From Marinibium conchae (GTDB lineage: Bacteria; Pseudomonadota; Gammaproteobacteria; Enterobacterales; Alteromonadaceae): 64,000 bases of DNA. The position numbers and the translations under genes were made by a program. The DNA lies in the NCBI RefSeq assembly GCF_015595035.1, contig NZ_JADNRN010000002.1, positions 760,647 through 824,646 on the forward strand, written 5' to 3'. Within the stretch, counting starts at the first letter, position 1. Each line of letters begins with the position of its first letter. Shown here one piece after another: positions 61,153 through 64,000 of the stretch. The notes beneath the pieces were generated by a model, which made no database searches, was not told the DNA's origin, and saw nothing but the letters and a program-made list of their open reading frames with translations.

Positions 61153-62288
61153 GAGTTTTAGTCTATGGCGCAGGCCAGCTTGCACAAATGATGTATCTTG
61201 CTGCAGCACCCTTGGGTGTCATCGTCAGCGCTGTCGACGTGGCTACGGAAACTGTGGTCAATCCGGTCTCTAAAAAGCCAACCGGCATTAGCTTGGCCAA
61301 TGCAATCGAAGAAGCCCAAGCAATCACGGTTGAATTCGAACATGTTCCAGAGCACTTATTAGTCGACGCTGATAAAAGCCAAAAGCTCTATCCAAATATT
61401 GCATCTATTATGGCTGGCGCTGATCGCGTTCGTGAAAAAGCCTTGTTATCGAAATACAATATTCCGAATTGCCCGCACATGATCATTAACGATGTGAGTC
61501 AGCTTGATCAAGTGCTCAGTACTTTGGGTGAGAGAGTTATTTTTAAAGCAAGTCGCGACGGCTATGATGGTTATGGTCAGTGGCGCATGGCTGATGCTTC
61601 CGACCTCGACAAACTGCGTACGGAGTTTGCTGCCCTCGATTTGAAAAAAGTACCGTTAGTAGCCGAAACCATGCAAGATTTTGATAGAGAAATCTCATTG
61701 ATCGGCGCAAGAGACAAAGACGGCAATGTTAAGTGTTTTAGCCTTGCTGAAAACTTGCATCATCAAGGGCAGTTACATGTATCGGTTGCACCTATTACGG
61801 GTCTAACGGAAAGTTTGCAAGAAAAAGCCAATAAGATATTCGATACACTAGCCACAGGCATGGATTACGTTGGTGTGCTTGCTGTCGAGTTATTCCAATG
61901 TGGCGATGAACTGCTGGTAAATGAAATAGCGCCGCGGGTACATAATTCGGGGCATTGGACTCAGCAGGGCGCTGATACCTGTCAATTTGAACAACACATA
62001 CGCGCTGTATTGAATCTTCCCCTAGGAAGCACAGATGCGCATAGCATTAGTGCAATGGTAAATATTATTGGTTGCACATCTTTCAGCCGCGATTTAATCA
62101 GTATTCCGGGTGCTCACCTGCATTGGTATGGAAAGGAAGTGCGAGCTAAACGTAAAATGGGGCATATTAACGTCGTGGCTAGTTCACATAAGGCGCTAGG
62201 CGATAAGCTTAATAATCTATTGGCCTTTTTACCTCTTGAGCACTTCCCGGAACTTAAAGCGGAAGCAGCTAGACTACAAGCAAATTGA
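61149..62288 (+). CDS. purK: N5-carboxyaminoimidazole ribonucleotide synthase PurK
   Basis: 379-aa ATP-grasp enzyme making N5-CAIR from AIR, bicarbonate and ATP for Pur[10 protein letters not shown] near the start, ATP-grasp [28 protein letters not shown] and the final [17 protein letters not shown] are typical. TTG start overlapping the purE stop (TTGA), a coupling arrangement. Confidence 0.97.
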   Translation: MRVLVYGAGQLAQMMYLAAAPLGVIVSAVDVATETVVNPVSKKPTGISLANAIEEAQAITVEFEHVPEHLLVDADKSQKLYPNIASIMAGADRVREKALLSKYNIPNCPHMIINDVSQLDQVLSTLGERVIFKASRDGYDGYGQWRMADASDLDKLRTEFAALDLKKVPLVAETMQDFDREISLIGARDKDGNVKCFSLAENLHHQGQLHVSVAPITGLTESLQEKANKIFDTLATGMDYVGVLAVELFQCGDELLVNEIAPRVHNSGHWTQQGADTCQFEQHIRAVLNLPLGSTDAHSISAMVNIIGCTSFSRDLISIPGAHLHWYGKEVRAKRKMGHINVVASSHKALGDKLNNLLAFLPLEHFPELKAEAARLQAN

Positions 62289-62332
62289 TCATAAGAGCTT
62301 GACTTGCAGCGCTTAATCCATAAAATACGCAT

Positions 62333-62363
62333 CGCTTTGTTAGGAGTCTTCCTTAACAAAGCG
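62333..62363. terminator. Hairpin between purK and tRNA-Thr
   Basis: CGCTTTGTT plus AGGA (62333-62345) pairs with TCCT plus AACAAAGCG (62350-62363) with one bulge; no T-run on the + strand. Could be a purEK terminator or mRNA 3' end. Confidence 0.5.
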
Positions 62364-62375
62364 CACTCTTTGTGT

Positions 62376-62451
<76 letters not shown>

Positions 62452-62615
62452 TTTTCCCCAAGCTTATCTTTATCAGCCTTTCGTTCACCAAGAATGTTGT
62501 TAAAGCATCGGAAAACACGATGCTATTTGCAATTTAAACAGTATTTTTATTGGTGTTAATCCAGACTACACTTTTCATAAATAACTTAATCAACCATACA
62601 ACTGAGATTATATTT

Positions 62616-64000
62616 ATGAAAAAAGTGTCCGGACTGTTTAACAAGGTCGTTAAAACAACAGGTATCGTTAGTATTGCTTCTATTATGAGTGCTAACGCGA
62701 TGGCAAATGCTACATTCGATTTCACTCAGAGCCTCAATGAAAATGCAAATACGAAAGTGGTGTTCGCCGATAATGCTCAAGAGCTAGATGGCGCACTTGC
62801 TAAACTCAACCAAGAGTCAAACGGACAAATCCTTAGCCTTATTAAGCTTAACGATTTTGATGCTTCTTTTGGCTCAACGCTACATTTGCAGATGGTTGCC
62901 GGCACAGAATCACTATTAATTGTGGGTACGAATGATGAAGATGGCGAGTTAGATGCCCCCGATTTACAAAACCTCGGCGGCAAGATTGCCGGTGCATTAA
63001 AATCAAGCTCAAAAACATTCAATGCAGATATTCATATCGACAATCTTGCTACGACTATTAATACCCCGAGTGCACATATTGCATACGGCTACCAGTTGCG
63101 TCATTACAGCTTTGATAGATACAAAACAAAGAAGAGCAGTGGTGAATCCACAATTAACTTGGTAACGCAAAATGCAAGTGCAGCCTCAAGTAAATTCAAT
63201 ACGGATTTGCTCTTCGTTGCTCAAGGCGTACACCTTGCTCGTGATCTAGCCACTGAGCCGGGTAAAAATATGTATCCTGAAGCTTTTGTTAAGCATGTAA
63301 AAGCTAAATTTAAAGGTGTGAAAAATATCGATATTGACGTGCTCGACATGCGCGACATCGAAAAGTTGGGAATGGGCGCCTTAGCTGGCGTAGGTAAGGG
63401 CTCAATCAACGATCCTCGCTTGTTAGTTATCAGCTACCGTGGCGCTGCCAAAAACGAAGCGCCGCTTGCTTTGGTAGGTAAGGGCATCACTTTTGATACC
63501 GGCGGCATTAGTTTAAAATCAAATAGCGGCATGTGGGCAATGAAGTCAGATTTATCGGGTGCTGCAGCGGTGGCAGGGGCAGTTTATGCTGCAGCTAAAC
63601 GCGAAGAGAGCATTAATGTAGTCGGATTCATGCCTTTAGCCGAGAACATGCCAAGTCAAGATGCTATTCGCCCAGGCGATGTACTTGAAACTATGAAAGG
63701 CGTGAGCATTGAGATCATGAGCACTGACGCTGAAGGTCGTTTAATTTTAGCCGACGCAGTGCATTATGCTCAGCAGGAGTACAAGCCGAAAATGTTGCTA
63801 AATATAGCTACATTGACGGGGTCAGCTGCAAGAGCATTGAGCGATGAGTACGCTGCTGTGATTACTCGCGATTTTGAGCTGTCTACTCAAATGATGGAAG
63901 TAGGTAAGAAATCGGGAGAGCACGTATGGCCGCTTCCGCTGCACCCAAATCATTTTGAGCAAATAAAATCGCCTATCGCAGACATAAAGAATTCAGGAGC
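62616..64000 (+). CDS. Exported leucyl aminopeptidase (M17), 3' end beyond the window
   Basis: M17 aminopeptidase, manganese/zinc metalloenzyme releasing N-terminal amino acids. A signal-type N-terminus (VVKTTGIVSIASIMSANAMA) indicates export, unusual for the cytoplasmic PepA group but known in marine gammaproteobacteria. Metal-binding and catalytic motifs: LVGKGITFDTGGISLK, MKSDLSGAAAVAGA, ENMPSQDAIRPGDV and STDAEGRLILADAV. The frame is open to the window end at about residue 461. Confidence 0.93.
   Translation, partial: MKKVSGLFNKVVKTTGIVSIASIMSANAMANATFDFTQSLNENANTKVVFADNAQELDGALAKLNQESNGQILSLIKLNDFDASFGSTLHLQMVAGTESLLIVGTNDEDGELDAPDLQNLGGKIAGALKSSSKTFNADIHIDNLATTINTPSAHIAYGYQLRHYSFDRYKTKKSSGESTINLVTQNASAASSKFNTDLLFVAQGVHLARDLATEPGKNMYPEAFVKHVKAKFKGVKNIDIDVLDMRDIEKLGMGALAGVGKGSINDPRLLVISYRGAAKNEAPLALVGKGITFDTGGISLKSNSGMWAMKSDLSGAAAVAGAVYAAAKREESINVVGFMPLAENMPSQDAIRPGDVLETMKGVSIEIMSTDAEGRLILADAVHYAQQEYKPKMLLNIATLTGSAARALSDEYAAVITRDFELSTQMMEVGKKSGEHVWPLPLHPNHFEQIKSPIADIKNSG

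Overview
The window looks like chromosome of a marine gammaproteobacterium of the Alteromonas/Glaciecola/Paraglaciecola type. The reasons are the gene contents and orders ubiE-ubiJ-ubiB, gppA-rhlB with divergent trxA, purE-purK and rho, plus a secreted M17 aminopeptidase. No marker settles the genus. Housekeeping genes occupy both ends, and two accessory blocks have been inserted into otherwise conserved neighbourhoods.

Layout: 1-3297 ubiquinone genes; 3462-7569 a coiled-coil protein, a di-iron/metallo-beta-lactamase-fold protein, a SirB2-like protein, an MFS transporter and a secreted lytic transglycosylase; 7578-40196 a 33-kb block of Rhs (YD-repeat) C-terminal fragments, toxin tips and immunity genes, all on the + strand; 40216-43626 thioesterase, a tiny overlapping ORF, gppA and rhlB on the - strand; 43726-44052 trxA; 44230-50988 a second accessory island lying between trxA and rho; 51298-52563 rho; 52642-60520 a GNAT, a giant DUF4132 protein with a small partner, and an M20 amidohydrolase; 60661-62288 purEK; tRNA-Thr(UGU); 62616 onward a partial leucyl aminopeptidase.

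The centrepiece is the 33-kb block. It contains no complete Rhs gene and no N-terminal export module. It holds about a dozen pieces of one YD-repeat core, from about 36 bp to 1.35 kb, nearly identical at DNA level where they overlap. These are interleaved with more than 20 different toxin tips or tip remnants, most followed directly (often with an ATGA overlap or a strong ribosome binding site) by an immunity-like gene. Recognisable toxin types are a His-rich (HNH-like) nuclease, EndoU-like RNases, PD-(D/E)XK-like nucleases, GIY-YIG nucleases paired with leucine-rich-repeat immunity proteins, a divergent GIY-YIG-like family with three paralogous immunity genes, and two HINT-domain tips. Many toxins are disabled by stops, frameshifts or truncation, while most immunity frames are open. 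I read the block as a silent reservoir of tip/immunity cassettes for a full-length Rhs protein encoded elsewhere. It is also a record of recombination with breakpoints in the YD repeats or at the DPxG motif.

The second island (44230-50988) is a patchwork: a Sel1-repeat protein, a GNAT-type toxin-antitoxin pair plus a deleted copy of it, tyrosine recombinase and IS3 remnants, an Rhs tip of a different lineage, a VOC protein followed by an integron-type attC site, a lipoprotein, a type IV pilin and an Xre/RES toxin-antitoxin pair. It shares a 60-bp repeat with the big array. Four genes across the window have convincing coding frames but no ATG, GTG or TTG start; each is noted individually.
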